Below are positions 52,023 to 61,500 of a stretch of 64,000 nt of DNA, in pieces (the first letter of the stretch is position 1; each line of letters opens with the position of its first letter). The notes beneath the pieces are model-generated. The model worked only from the letters and a program-made list of their open reading frames with translations, was not told the origin of the DNA and did not search any database. Source of the DNA: Candidatus Cybelea sp. (lineage in GTDB: Bacteria > Vulcanimicrobiota > Vulcanimicrobiia > Vulcanimicrobiales > Vulcanimicrobiaceae). A program made the translations under genes and the position numbers. The stretch covers positions 86,304 through 150,303 of the forward strand of contig DASXFZ010000044.1 in assembly GCA_036489315.1 (NCBI GenBank). Direction: 5' to 3'.

Positions 52023-52394
52023 ATGACCAAACGCAGCCGGCACTCATACCCAACGACGCTTTCGCTGCTCAAAGAAGCAATTGCGGGCGGCGGCAACACG
52101 ATCTTCGCTACGATCGATCAGGCCGCCGCGGCGCAGGCGGCCGGCTTGGAACTGCGCCCGACGACGCTTGTCGTGTTCGGTAATCCCAAGGGCGGCACGC
52201 CCTTGATGAATGCCTTTCCGCTCCTGGCGTTGGATCTGCCGCTCAAGCTGCTGGTTTGGGAAGACGGCGACGGCGTGAAGATTGCGTACGTTCCGATGTC
52301 GGAGATCGCCGCGCGCTACGGAGTAGTTGCAATGGAGGAGCGGATCGACGCGATGGACGCGGCGCTCGAGCATCTCACCGACGCAGTCGTTTAG
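52023..52394 (+). CDS. DUF302 family protein
   Basis: The 123-residue protein carries the DUF302 core: 'TIFATIDQAAAAQAAGLELR', 'TTLVVFGNPKGGTPLM' and 'LPLKLLVWEDGDG'. This fold is small alpha/beta with no assigned reaction, often found with redox or metal-stress genes. A GTG three bases upstream is an alternative start. It is 9 nt after the membrane-protein gene. Confidence 0.88.
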   Translation: MTKRSRHSYPTTLSLLKEAIAGGGNTIFATIDQAAAAQAAGLELRPTTLVVFGNPKGGTPLMNAFPLLALDLPLKLLVWEDGDGVKIAYVPMSEIAARYGVVAMEERIDAMDAALEHLTDAVV

Positions 52395-52415
52395 GCGAGC
52401 CTCGCCAGAAGTTTC

Positions 52416-52904
52416 CTAGGTCGCCAGAATGCTCTCGAGGCGGTCGAAGCTTGCCGCAACGCCGGTCGTCATCCCGGACTCGAGCGCGACGTCGCGGGCT
52501 TCGCGCGAGACGAAGCGCTGCGTCATCGTCACCGTTGTCGCGCCGTTGCGCTCGTCGAAGGTCGTCGTGACGGTGGAGTCGTCCGGATACCACGACTGAT
52601 CGAAGTTTCCCACGTGCTCGATTCGTTCGCTCGGCGAGATCGCCAGATAGGTGCCATGCAGACCGAACTCGCGGCCGTCGGCGTCGTCGCGCCAGACATA
52701 GTGAACCCCCCCATCGACGCGCAGGTCTACCTCGCAGACCGGCATCGACGAGCCTTCGGGGCCGAGCAGCCAGCGCCGGATCAGCTCCGGTTTCGTGAAG
52801 GCGTCGAAAACGGCGGCGCGCGGTGCATCGAAGGCGCGCGTCATAACGATTTCGCAATCGTTGGTCGTAACGTGAAGCTCGTGTGTGGAGCGCGCGGGCG
52901 TCAT
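52416..52904 (-). CDS. AHSA1/SRPBCC domain protein
   Basis: The 162-residue protein matches activator of Hsp90 ATPase homologue 1-like proteins (PF08327): 'RAFDAPRAAVFDAFTKPELI', 'RWLLGP', 'GGVHYVWRDD' and 'DQSWYPDDS'. It forms a helix-grip pocket that binds a hydrophobic ligand. It is coupled by a 4-nt overlap to an ArsR-type regulator gene, the common ArsR-AHSA1 pair. The regulator gene is damaged, so control may be lost. Confidence 0.88.
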   Translation of the reverse strand: MTPARSTHELHVTTNDCEIVMTRAFDAPRAAVFDAFTKPELIRRWLLGPEGSSMPVCEVDLRVDGGVHYVWRDDADGREFGLHGTYLAISPSERIEHVGNFDQSWYPDDSTVTTTFDERNGATTVTMTQRFVSREARDVALESGMTTGVAASFDRLESILAT

Positions 52905-53167
52905 CTCGTCTTTCTCCTCGTCTTGCGGCGTTTCGGTTTGATAGGCTCGTTACGGATCTCCTCGAGCAGCGCGTCGAGGCGGCGAAAGTTCCCCTCCCAC
53001 AGCGCCCGATAGGGCTCGAGCCACTTGGTCGCGTCGCCGAGTGCCTTCGCCTCGAGGCGGCACGGCCGCCGCTGGGCATCGCGGCCGCGGGAAATGAGGC
53101 CCGCGCGCTCCAGCACCTTGAGGTGTTTGGAGATGGCGGGTTGGCTCATCGCAAACGGTGCGGCCAA
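52901..53167 (-). pseudogene. ArsR-family regulator lacking an intact N-terminus
   Basis: From a TTG at 53167 the frame encodes 'AAPFAMSQPAISKHLKVLER' and 'AGLISRGRDAQRRPCRLEAK', the recognition helix and wing of ArsR regulators that pair with AHSA1 proteins. The normal first 25-30 residues are missing: the same frame hits a stop at 53195-53197. In another frame the DNA just upstream (about 53180-53217) reads 'AFRYAILDR', resembling the lost helix, so a frameshift near 53182 plus loss of the start is likely. Without helix 1 dimerisation is doubtful. Confidence 0.65.
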
Positions 53168-53291
53168 CTGCGTGACGCCCGAGCTATCGGCCTGTCAAGT
53201 ATCGCGTAGCGAAAGGCCTGAGCAATTCACAGTTTCCTAATCCCGCCTTCCTACAATCAGCGTCAGTTTGATTTGCTCATCGGAGGCTTTC

Positions 53292-53933
53292 ATGAATATT
53301 AAACATATCGCATCGGCCGCAGCACTGCTCGGTCTTGCCGTAGCGGGTTGCGGCGGACGCAGTGGGATGGCCGGCGCCTCACCAGGCGCGCCGGCTTACG
53401 CGCTGCCTGCGATGGGTGGAGACGTCGTCGTCTACGCGACGATGGGTAAAGACACCATCGGCGAAGAGTACTACAAGGAAGGGTTGGGAGCTATCAGATC
53501 CATTAAATGGAAAGCGATGCTAAGCAGCTACACTCAGCAAGCGCGCTCGCAGTCGCTCGGTTTTCCGCCCAACACCAAGCTCATGATCGTGAACCTTTCT
53601 AAGAGAGACACACATACGCTCAACATGATCAAAGAGATCCATGGGCCGCCCGCCGTCTTCCCCAAAGGCATTAAACTCTCACAGGCAGCAAGGGGCGGCG
53701 GCAAATTCGGCCTTGGTTACGCGAGCGGGCCGATCCGCCCCGGCAGGTCCGTTACGATGACGCTCGGCAAGCCCGGATTCTACCTGATCGGCTGTGCCTT
53801 CCACTATTCGATCGGAATGCACGACGTAGTCTACGTCGCGCTTCACGCCGCGCCCGGTCCGCAGGCCACCCCGACGCCTAGCGGCGGCGGCGGCGGCAGC
53901 GGCAGCGGCGGTGGAAGCGGCAGCGGCTGGTAG
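53292..53933 (+). CDS. Cupredoxin-like (type 1 copper) lipoprotein with Gly/Ser-rich tail
   Basis: ATG 53292 has GGAGG 5 nt upstream, and TACAAT at 53252-53257 is a possible -10 box. The 213-residue protein has a lipobox 'AVAGC' (Cys20). The blue-copper ligand set is visible: His108 ('DTHTLN'), then Cys168, His171 and Met176 in 'GCAFHYSIGM', matching the C-x2-H-x4-M spacing of plastocyanin. The last 25 residues are a Pro/Thr then Gly/Ser linker. It should carry electrons or hold copper at the outer side of a membrane. A rho-independent terminator follows. Confidence 0.8.
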   Translation: MNIKHIASAAALLGLAVAGCGGRSGMAGASPGAPAYALPAMGGDVVVYATMGKDTIGEEYYKEGLGAIRSIKWKAMLSSYTQQARSQSLGFPPNTKLMIVNLSKRDTHTLNMIKEIHGPPAVFPKGIKLSQAARGGGKFGLGYASGPIRPGRSVTMTLGKPGFYLIGCAFHYSIGMHDVVYVALHAAPGPQATPTPSGGGGGSGSGGGSGSGW

Positions 53934-53959
53934 ACTTCACGTAATCGTCCACGTCCCTC

Positions 53960-53994
53960 GGAGCGCGACGAAAACGTCGCGCTCCCACCTTTTT
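53960..53994 (+). terminator. Rho-independent terminator after the cupredoxin gene
   Basis: A perfect 11-bp stem (GGAGCGCGACG at 53960-53970 and its complement at 53975-53985) has an AAAA loop and is followed by a T5 run at 53990-53994. Confidence 0.9.
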
Positions 53995-54062
53995 ACAAGG
54001 GAGGTTTCCGCAGCCCAATATTCTAAACCGGGCGCCGCAATCACTTACTCATATGGAAGGGT

Positions 54063-55034
54063 TTGAAGACGTTGAAAAAGATCGCGCTCGAAGAAGCCTT
54101 CACCGCGCCGGGGCTCGAGAAATATTTGGAGCGGACGTTCGAGCTCGTTACCGACCGCAAGCCCCGAGCCGCACTGCAGGGACTGCTGGAGGACCTCTCC
54201 GACCGCCGCATCGCCGCCATGGATGAAGCGGGTATCGATCTGTTCGTTCTCTCGCAGACGAGCCCGGGCGTGCAAGTCGAGAGCGACGCGGCTACCGCGG
54301 TCAGACTCGCGCGCAGCGCGAACGATTTCCTCCACTCGCAGATCGAGCTGCACCCCACGCGCTACCGCGGTTTCGCACACCTGGCGATGCAGGACGTCTC
54401 CGCCGCCGCCGACGAGCTCGAGCGATGCGTCCGCGATCTGGGATTCCTCGGCGCGCTGATCAACGGCAACACAAACGGTGTCTACCTCGACGACGAGCGT
54501 TACTTCCCGTTCTGGGAGCGCGCGCTCGACCTTGGCGTGCCAATCTACATCCATCCGGCCGACCCGTTCGTCCAGCCGCACGTGCTCGACGGCTACCCCG
54601 AGATGCAGGGCGCGGTGTGGGGATGGTCGACCGACAACTCTTCGCATTTTCTACGCCTCCTGTTCGGCGGAGTCTTCGATCGCTATCCGCAGCTTACGAT
54701 CGTCCTGGGCCACATGGGCGAGACGCTGCCCTATTTTGCGTGGCGCATCGACGGCCGGTACGCGCTCACGGAGCAAGGCCAAGGGCACAAGCTCGCCAAA
54801 AAGCCATCGGAGTACTTCCGCTCGAACCTCATCGTAACGACGACGGGCGTCTGCCAAGACTCCGCGCTGCTGTGCGCGCTGGCGGAGCTCGGCGACGATC
54901 GTGTGGTCTTCTCGGTCGACTATCCGTACGAAGAAACAAAAGAGGCGGCTGATTGGATCGACCGAGCGCCGATTGGCACGGACCAGCGCGAGAAGATCTG
55001 CTACCGCAACGCGCAACGGGTATTGCACCTCTAA
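54063..55034 (+). CDS. Amidohydrolase-2 decarboxylase (dihydroxybenzoate/resorcylate decarboxylase-like)
   Basis: The 323-residue protein begins 'KIALEEAFTAPGLEKYL', as in 2,3-dihydroxybenzoate decarboxylases where Glu holds the metal. It has the metal His in 'VPIYIHPADP', 'GHMGETLPY' and the metal Asp in 'FSVDYPYE'. These ACMSD-superfamily enzymes non-oxidatively decarboxylate (or carboxylate) phenolic acids such as resorcylate, dihydroxybenzoate or salicylate. It starts at TTG. An aldo/keto reductase gene follows after about 50 bp on the same strand. Confidence 0.85.
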   Translation: MKTLKKIALEEAFTAPGLEKYLERTFELVTDRKPRAALQGLLEDLSDRRIAAMDEAGIDLFVLSQTSPGVQVESDAATAVRLARSANDFLHSQIELHPTRYRGFAHLAMQDVSAAADELERCVRDLGFLGALINGNTNGVYLDDERYFPFWERALDLGVPIYIHPADPFVQPHVLDGYPEMQGAVWGWSTDNSSHFLRLLFGGVFDRYPQLTIVLGHMGETLPYFAWRIDGRYALTEQGQGHKLAKKPSEYFRSNLIVTTTGVCQDSALLCALAELGDDRVVFSVDYPYEETKEAADWIDRAPIGTDQREKICYRNAQRVLHL

Positions 55035-55085
55035 AAGAGATCCGCCGGGCAGTTAGCGAGGCCGTAAACGCGGTAAGAAGAAGCG

Positions 55086-56053
<968 letters not shown>

Positions 56054-56057
<4 letters not shown>

Positions 56058-56425
56058 GGGCCCGACTCCTTCGGCTGCGGCCGGCCGCCGACGACCAGTA
56101 CGTTGGAGAGCATTCGGCGTCGGCCGAAGCTCGTGTGAAAGCGGCCGGTCACGGTCTGTTTGCTGCCGTCGGCCACGCCGCTTGCGCCGAAGGCGATCAC
56201 GTTGATGCACGCAGTATCGCACAGCTCGTACCGGGTCGCGCTGCCGCGAGCCGTCTGCCGGGTTACCGCGTTCTTCGCGGTTCCCGAGACCGTAATGTCC
56301 TGTTGGTCGTAACTCGCCGGATCGGCACTCACAGCCGATACTGCGACCGTCTGGCTGCTATGCCCGCAGGCCGTGACCGAAGCGATCGCCGCCGCGAGCA
56401 AGCTAAGTCTGAGCAGATGATTCAT
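56054..56425 (-). CDS. Small lipoprotein of unknown function
   Basis: ATG 56425 gives '[20 protein letters not shown]' with a lipobox cysteine at 20; the in-frame extension upstream has no signal character. The 123-residue product is beta-rich ('[14 protein letters not shown]', '[11 protein letters not shown]'), suggesting an OB-like fold, with a close cysteine pair in 'LCDTACINV'. It is convergent with the aldo/keto reductase gene. Function unknown. Confidence 0.6.
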
Positions 56426-56541
56426 CCGGAGAATATTCTCCGCAAAGTGATTGTCACCGGCCGGCGCTCCGAATACGACGCTGCCGCCCTCGCGCGAGCG
56501 CAACGAAAAGCGCACCGCGACGATCTAACGAAGTAGCGCTC

Positions 56542-57420
56542 ATGGATTGGGATTACTCGATCGTCGATGTCTTCACGCAGACGCCTCTGGAAGGGAACGC
56601 GCTCGCGGTTTTCCACGATGCCGCCGGGCTCGATGCGCCGACGATGCAAAAGATCGCTCGGGAGACGAACCTCTCCGAGACAACCTTCATTTTTCCGCCG
56701 GAACGCCCGGCATCGGCGGCACGCGTTCGCATCTTTACTCCTTCCAAGGAGATGGTCTTCGCCGGTCACCCGACGGTTGGGACGGCCTGGGTGTTGCGGG
56801 AGATCGGGCGAGTTCCCCGCGAGCAGACCCGTTTCGTGCTCGACGAAACCATCGGTCCCATCGACATACGCGTCGACGACGAAGGCTTGGTCTGGCTGCG
56901 AACGCCGCCGATTCGCACGTTGCGCGAGTACGACGCGGAAGTGAGCGCGGCGGCCATCGGCTTGCAGCGATCCGATCTGCTCGAGGGCGTACCCGTACAA
57001 AACCGCAGCGCGGGCAGTCCCCTGATCTTCATTCCGCTTCGCGACGCGGCGGCGGTCGATCGGGCCGAGGTCGACTCCGCTGCGTTGCGGCGTCTGCTGG
57101 CTAACGAGAGCGAGCCGACGGGCGTCTTCGTTTTCGCGCCGTCGCCCGCGGGAGCATATTCGCGGATGTTCGGCAACAATCTCGGAATTGCAGAGGACCC
57201 GGCGACGGGCGGAGCAACAGGGCCGCTCGCCTCTCTGATGATGGACTATTCGCTCGTGCCGCGAGCCGCCGGCACGCGCTTCGTGAGCGAACAGGGAACG
57301 AAGATGGGACGGCGCAGCCTGCTGCACGTTTTCATCGACGGCGAGGGCGGCGAACGTGGAATCGAGGTCGGCGGCCACGTCGCTCCCGTCGCGAGGGCGA
57401 CGCTGCAGCTGTCGCGATGA
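56542..57420 (+). CDS. PhzF-family isomerase
   Basis: The 292-residue protein matches the PhzF/diaminopimelate-epimerase-like fold: 'VDVFTQTPLEGNALAVF', the catalytic Glu46 in 'NLSETTF', 'IFTPSKEMVFAGHPTVGTA' and 'EDPATGGATGPLA'. Family members isomerise small acids; without phenazine genes nearby the substrate is unknown. It overlaps the His/Pro-rich protein gene by 4 nt (ATGA). Confidence 0.9.
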   Translation: MDWDYSIVDVFTQTPLEGNALAVFHDAAGLDAPTMQKIARETNLSETTFIFPPERPASAARVRIFTPSKEMVFAGHPTVGTAWVLREIGRVPREQTRFVLDETIGPIDIRVDDEGLVWLRTPPIRTLREYDAEVSAAAIGLQRSDLLEGVPVQNRSAGSPLIFIPLRDAAAVDRAEVDSAALRRLLANESEPTGVFVFAPSPAGAYSRMFGNNLGIAEDPATGGATGPLASLMMDYSLVPRAAGTRFVSEQGTKMGRRSLLHVFIDGEGGERGIEVGGHVAPVARATLQLSR

Positions 57421-58145
57421 ACGGCGTGCTCTTCGGCATCGTGCTTGCGGTCACGCTCGCACAAGCGGCTCCCGCGCCGGTGTACCACGCGTCTGCGCCG
57501 GCCGTTCACGCAGCGCCCCCGCCCGCAATGCATGCAGCGCCCGCTCCCGCCATGCACCCCGCACCCGTCTACCATCCGGCACCCGCACCTGTCTACCATC
57601 CGGTACGCGCGCCCGTCTATCACGCTTCGCCGGTCTATCATTCCGCAACGGCGCCGGTCACGCACCCGGCACCGCAGATCGTGCGCCCGGCACCGGCGCA
57701 CTCGAAGCCGGCAGCAACTCACTTCTACGCGCCCAATGCTTCGTACGCGAGCGGACCGTACCGCCTCTGGCGTGGGCCCGTCGTCGGCAACCCGCGCCGT
57801 TGGCGCTGGTGGGCCTGGAATCGTTACGCGATATGGTATCCGGTCGCCTCATATTGGGGCGGCGGATTTTGGGGCCGATGGTCGATGCTCAACCCGCCGG
57901 CACTCTATGGGGCGGTCGCCGACTACGACGATCGGCAGCTCTTTGCGTCGTACGATGTCGCGCCGCAGAGCCCGGGAGCGCAGCTGCTCTCCGATTACAG
58001 CCTCATGCAGACGCAGTGCGGCCCGGCGAATCTCGTCGTGATTTGGGGACCGGATAACAGCGTGATCTGCGCGTATCCAAACGGGCTCGTCGGCGCCGGA
58101 AATTACGAGCTCGATCCCGCGACGCTTACGCTCCGATCGCTTTAA
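57417..58145 (+). CDS. Exported His/Pro/Ala-repeat protein
   Basis: The 242-residue protein has a short signal (about 1-18), then about 85 residues of imperfect repeats of the type 'PAPVYHPAP' / 'AMHAAP' with roughly a dozen histidines spaced 6-10 residues apart. A Trp/Tyr/Gly-rich region ('RRWRWWAWNRYAIW') and a C-terminal domain with one possible disulfide ('TQCGPAN', 'VICAYP') follow. The repeats could bind metal or cell wall. It is translationally coupled to PhzF, an odd pairing. No family recognised. Confidence 0.65.
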   Translation: MNGVLFGIVLAVTLAQAAPAPVYHASAPAVHAAPPPAMHAAPAPAMHPAPVYHPAPAPVYHPVRAPVYHASPVYHSATAPVTHPAPQIVRPAPAHSKPAATHFYAPNASYASGPYRLWRGPVVGNPRRWRWWAWNRYAIWYPVASYWGGGFWGRWSMLNPPALYGAVADYDDRQLFASYDVAPQSPGAQLLSDYSLMQTQCGPANLVVIWGPDNSVICAYPNGLVGAGNYELDPATLTLRSL

Positions 58146-58155
58146 AAGCCGGCCG

Positions 58156-59166
58156 CTAGACGCGTCCGGCGGCGGCGCAGCTCGCCCGGCTGCCGCCGAA
58201 GAGTACCGCCAAACCGCAGGTCGAGTCGAACATCCGGCGGTTGTCGTGCGGAACGCCGCGGACGAACGCGTAGGTTTGATTCGTTCCGGCGGGATGGCGC
58301 TGCGTAACATAGGCGATAAAGTACTTCGCGCGGGCGAATCGATACGGCCCTTGAGCTTCGCCGCCGCAGCTCTTATCGAGATCGTCCTCCTTCGGATTGG
58401 TGTCGGCCGTGCCCATCAAGTACGTAACGTCGCGCCTGACGTAACGAGACTCCAGTTCTGCCACGCTGCCGGCGACGTACGGAGGCGCGCCGCTCAATCC
58501 GTAGCGCCACTGATCGAAGTCGGGGCAGTCCTTCGGCGGGAACGGCCGCCAGTCGGTAAAGTAGAAGTATGACGAAGGGTTCGAGACGACGAGCGACACG
58601 CGCACTCGCCCGGCTCGATCGAGCTGCGGCGCCTTTCCGACGACGGCATAGCGCTGCACGATCTGTCCGCCGGCCGAATGCCCGGCGATCACGATTTCGC
58701 GCATCTTTGGAAAGCGAGTGCGGTCGGAGAGGCGAGCGATCATCGCATCGAACACGCTGTAGCTGCTGATCGGCGCCGGCGCGACGGCATTCGAACCCCC
58801 GGGCCACTTTCCCCTCCAGTAGAGCGTCTTGGGCGAGACGTTCTGCCCCGCGAGTTCGCTGTGCTCGACGAACTGCGGCGCGATGACGATCGTCCGGTCC
58901 AGTGACTTCGCCGCGTTCGCGGCGATGACGCCGGTATCGAAGTAGTAGTCGGCGTCGCGCAGCACGCCGTGGACGACGATCAGCGCGCGCGTAACGTTCG
59001 GATCGCCGTCGAGCGACGAGGTTCCGAAATACCGGGCGTAGCCGCTTCCCGCGGGCGTCACCACCAGGAACTGGCGGTTCGCGAGTCTTCCGGCATTGTC
59101 GGGCTGCGGCGTCGTCGTCACCGGTACCGCGACCGTGAGCAGCAGGAGGGAAAGCAGCCAGTTCAC
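58156..59166 (-). CDS. Secreted alpha/beta hydrolase
   Basis: The 336-residue protein has a signal peptide (about 1-18) and the alpha/beta-hydrolase features: 'ALIVVHGVLRDADYY' (oxyanion region), the nucleophile elbow 'GHSAGG', and a C-terminal His in 'GVPHDNRRMF'. It probably hydrolyses an ester extracellularly. It overlaps the upstream amidohydrolase gene by 4 nt and is the last gene of that operon. Confidence 0.8.
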   Translation of the reverse strand: MNWLLSLLLLTVAVPVTTTPQPDNAGRLANRQFLVVTPAGSGYARYFGTSSLDGDPNVTRALIVVHGVLRDADYYFDTGVIAANAAKSLDRTIVIAPQFVEHSELAGQNVSPKTLYWRGKWPGGSNAVAPAPISSYSVFDAMIARLSDRTRFPKMREIVIAGHSAGGQIVQRYAVVGKAPQLDRAGRVRVSLVVSNPSSYFYFTDWRPFPPKDCPDFDQWRYGLSGAPPYVAGSVAELESRYVRRDVTYLMGTADTNPKEDDLDKSCGGEAQGPYRFARAKYFIAYVTQRHPAGTNQTYAFVRGVPHDNRRMFDSTCGLAVLFGGSRASCAAAGRV

Positions 59167-60944
59167 GCTTGCGCCTCCGCTCGGGCGATCGCGCCGCTGC
59201 TGACGGTATACGTGACCGTCGCCGTGCGCGTGCTGCCGTCGGCAAAGCCGGTGAGCGACTCTTTATCGGTTACGGTCACGCCGTTGACGCTGCGGTCGAC
59301 GATCTCGACGTGCAGGTGCGGATTGGCCGCGAAGAGCTGCGCGTACGCAGCGGCAATCGCCGGTCGCGTTCGTACAAAGGCGCTCGGGCGAACGACGACG
59401 CCGTCCTGGGCATAGGCTTCCGCGAAGACCTGCGCGTCGTGATGGTTGTACGCGTTGACCTGGCGCTGGACGATCTGCTCGGGGCTTTCGTTCAAGATTG
59501 CGCCGGCATCGAAGAGGCGCCCGTCCTTGACAACGAAGCGCACCGAGCCCAATGCCGCGATGTCGGCGAGCGGATTAGCGTCGAGAACGACGAGGTCGGC
59601 GAGCGCACCGCGCTCGATGCGGCCCAAATCGGTGCGGCCCATCATCGCCGCCCCGCCGCCGGTCGCGGTCAGTAGAACCTGCTTCGGCGTGAGCCCCGAG
59701 GCGACCATCGCGAGCGCCTCGTCGTAGAACGACGATGCGTGCTGCGTGCCGATATTCCCCGCGTCGGTACCGGCGGCGATGCGAATCCCGGCGTCGTGCA
59801 CGCGGCGGAGATTGCGCATCGCGGCGTAAGGCGGCGCGGGCGCCCGCCGCTGCCGTATTCGCTCGAGCGTCTCCGCCGGCAGCGCCGCCTCGACGTCGGT
59901 CATGTTGAAGAGCGTTCCTACGATATCGGGGTTAGCGACGCGCAAGTCGTTGGCGGTGAGGTTCGGCCGGCCCGCAAAGGTATAGCCGTAGTTGCCGACG
60001 ACGATCAGCGTCGGAACGTAGATGACCTTGCGCGATCGTACGAGATCTAAGAACGCGTCGTCGACGTCGGTATCGAAGACGCTGTGGGCGAGCACATCGG
60101 TCCCGGATTCGACGGCGAGGCGTGCGGTCTCCAACTCAGTCGCGTGGATCACAACGCGCGCGCCGTGCGCGTGCGCGTACTCGATCGCCGGCGCGGCGAT
60201 CGGCTGGAACGCGGCCGCCGGGTGCTCCGGGCCGACGATCCACCAGAACTTCACGAAGTCGGTGTGCGCCGCGAGCTGGCGGTCGATCAGCTTCTTTGCA
60301 TCGTCGACCGAGTCGATCTTGACGATCGGCGGATCGTTGTTGGGATCGAGGATGCTCCGCTCGACGCTGGAGAGCAGCGGCCCCGCGACCATCACGCGCG
60401 GGCCGGCGTTCGTTTGGCCGGCTTGCGCGCGGACGTCGTAGTTCCAGAACGGCCCGCCGACGTCGACGACCGACGTAATGCCGGCCCGCAGATAGCGCGC
60501 AAACGTGTCCGAAAGGTTCGCGTGCACCCACTCGATCTCATCGGTGTAGGGTCGCACGGAGCGCAGATCGATCGCATCGGGACGAGTGTAGAGGCCCCCC
60601 GACTGAAAGAAGTGGACGTGGCTATCGATCAATCCGGGGATCACGTAGCGGCCGGCAAGGTCGACGCGAAAGGCCGATTCGGGGATCGCGACACTGCCTC
60701 GCCGCCCGACGGCTTCGATGCTCTGCCCGCGCAGCAGGATGACCGAGTCCGGCAGCGGCGTCAAATCGCTGCCCACCAACGCCGTCGCGCCGATCAGCGC
60801 GGTCAGTTCGCGCCCCGTGTTGAGATTCTGCACGTTTGGAGCACCCGCGACCGTCGGCATGACCGGAAGCGCGCTCAAGGCCGCAAGGCCGCGGAGCGCA
60901 TCGGCGCGGGTCATCGTGTGAAATGGTGATTGAAAGAAACACAT
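59163..60944 (-). CDS. Exported amidohydrolase fused to a SnoaL/NTF2-like domain
   Basis: The 593-residue protein carries an imidazolonepropionase-like amidohydrolase: 'VIPGLIDSHVHFF' (His109, His111), a Lys in 'FVKFWW', His in 'VVIHATE' and 'VLAHSVFD', and the metal Asp in 'IAAGTDAGN'. From about residue 470 an NTF2-like domain follows ('QVNAYNHHDAQVFAEAYAQD', 'VEIVDRSVNGVTVTDKE'). ATG 60914 gives a signal-like start 'MTRADALRGLAALSALP' and may be the true start. It lies 1 nt after the thioesterase gene and overlaps the hydrolase gene, so the three form an operon. Substrate unknown. Confidence 0.82.
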   Translation of the reverse strand: MCFFQSPFHTMTRADALRGLAALSALPVMPTVAGAPNVQNLNTGRELTALIGATALVGSDLTPLPDSVILLRGQSIEAVGRRGSVAIPESAFRVDLAGRYVIPGLIDSHVHFFQSGGLYTRPDAIDLRSVRPYTDEIEWVHANLSDTFARYLRAGITSVVDVGGPFWNYDVRAQAGQTNAGPRVMVAGPLLSSVERSILDPNNDPPIVKIDSVDDAKKLIDRQLAAHTDFVKFWWIVGPEHPAAAFQPIAAPAIEYAHAHGARVVIHATELETARLAVESGTDVLAHSVFDTDVDDAFLDLVRSRKVIYVPTLIVVGNYGYTFAGRPNLTANDLRVANPDIVGTLFNMTDVEAALPAETLERIRQRRAPAPPYAAMRNLRRVHDAGIRIAAGTDAGNIGTQHASSFYDEALAMVASGLTPKQVLLTATGGGAAMMGRTDLGRIERGALADLVVLDANPLADIAALGSVRFVVKDGRLFDAGAILNESPEQIVQRQVNAYNHHDAQVFAEAYAQDGVVVRPSAFVRTRPAIAAAYAQLFAANPHLHVEIVDRSVNGVTVTDKESLTGFADGSTRTATVTYTVSSGAIARAEAQA

Positions 60945-60945
60945 A

Positions 60946-61419
60946 TCAAAGCAGCCTCATATACGTGACCTGTGCGACGGCGACGAGCGTGCCGTCGTCG
61001 CGCCAGAGATTTGCGGCGACCGGCACGAGGGTTCGGCCCCGTTTGATCGCCTGTGCGAAGAGCCTGACGTCGCTGCGCGCGGGCGCGAGAAAGCGGATGC
61101 TCATGTCCGTCGTCGTCACGCGCGCCTCGGCGCCCCAAATCGTGAGCGCGGTGATCGCGGCGGCGGAGTCTGCGGCGGTCATCAGCAGTCCGCCATGAAA
61201 GGAGTCGAAGATTCCGTCGAATTCGCGCGCTCGCGCAACCGTGCAGTCGACGCAGCCGACTCCGAGCCGGACGTCGGAGAAGCCGAGATTGTTGAAAATG
61301 GGAATCGAGCGCATGCGCTCGCGCACGGCGGCCTCTGCTCCGGGTTCGAGGGGCGGCAGCTCGCCGGCGTAGGGCGCCATCAACAACCCGGCGGCAAGCG
61401 GCGTCGTGCGTGCGCTCAT
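60946..61419 (-). CDS. PaaI-like hotdog thioesterase
   Basis: ATG 61419 gives 157 residues; 17 more codons are open upstream. The hotdog motif 'FDSFHGGLLMTAADSAAAIT' holds the 'HGG' loop and Asp of PaaI thioesterases, with 'TTDMSIRFLAPARSDVRLFA' as the central strand pair. It hydrolyses acyl-CoA thioesters. It is first in the operon with the amidohydrolase and the secreted hydrolase. Confidence 0.85.
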   Translation of the reverse strand: MSARTTPLAAGLLMAPYAGELPPLEPGAEAAVRERMRSIPIFNNLGFSDVRLGVGCVDCTVARAREFDGIFDSFHGGLLMTAADSAAAITALTIWGAEARVTTTDMSIRFLAPARSDVRLFAQAIKRGRTLVPVAANLWRDDGTLVAVAQVTYMRLL

Positions 61420-61500
61420 GGATCCCAGGCTTTCGAGCTTACGCGAGCAGTGCCTCGATGGCGTATCCAAGCCGGGCCAGGCCGGCCTCGGAGCTGCCGG

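Noticed and set aside
57480..57720. Repeats in the His/Pro-rich gene as a CRISPR array
   Set aside because: The repeats are imperfect, in frame and encode PAPVYH-type units; there are no spacers.
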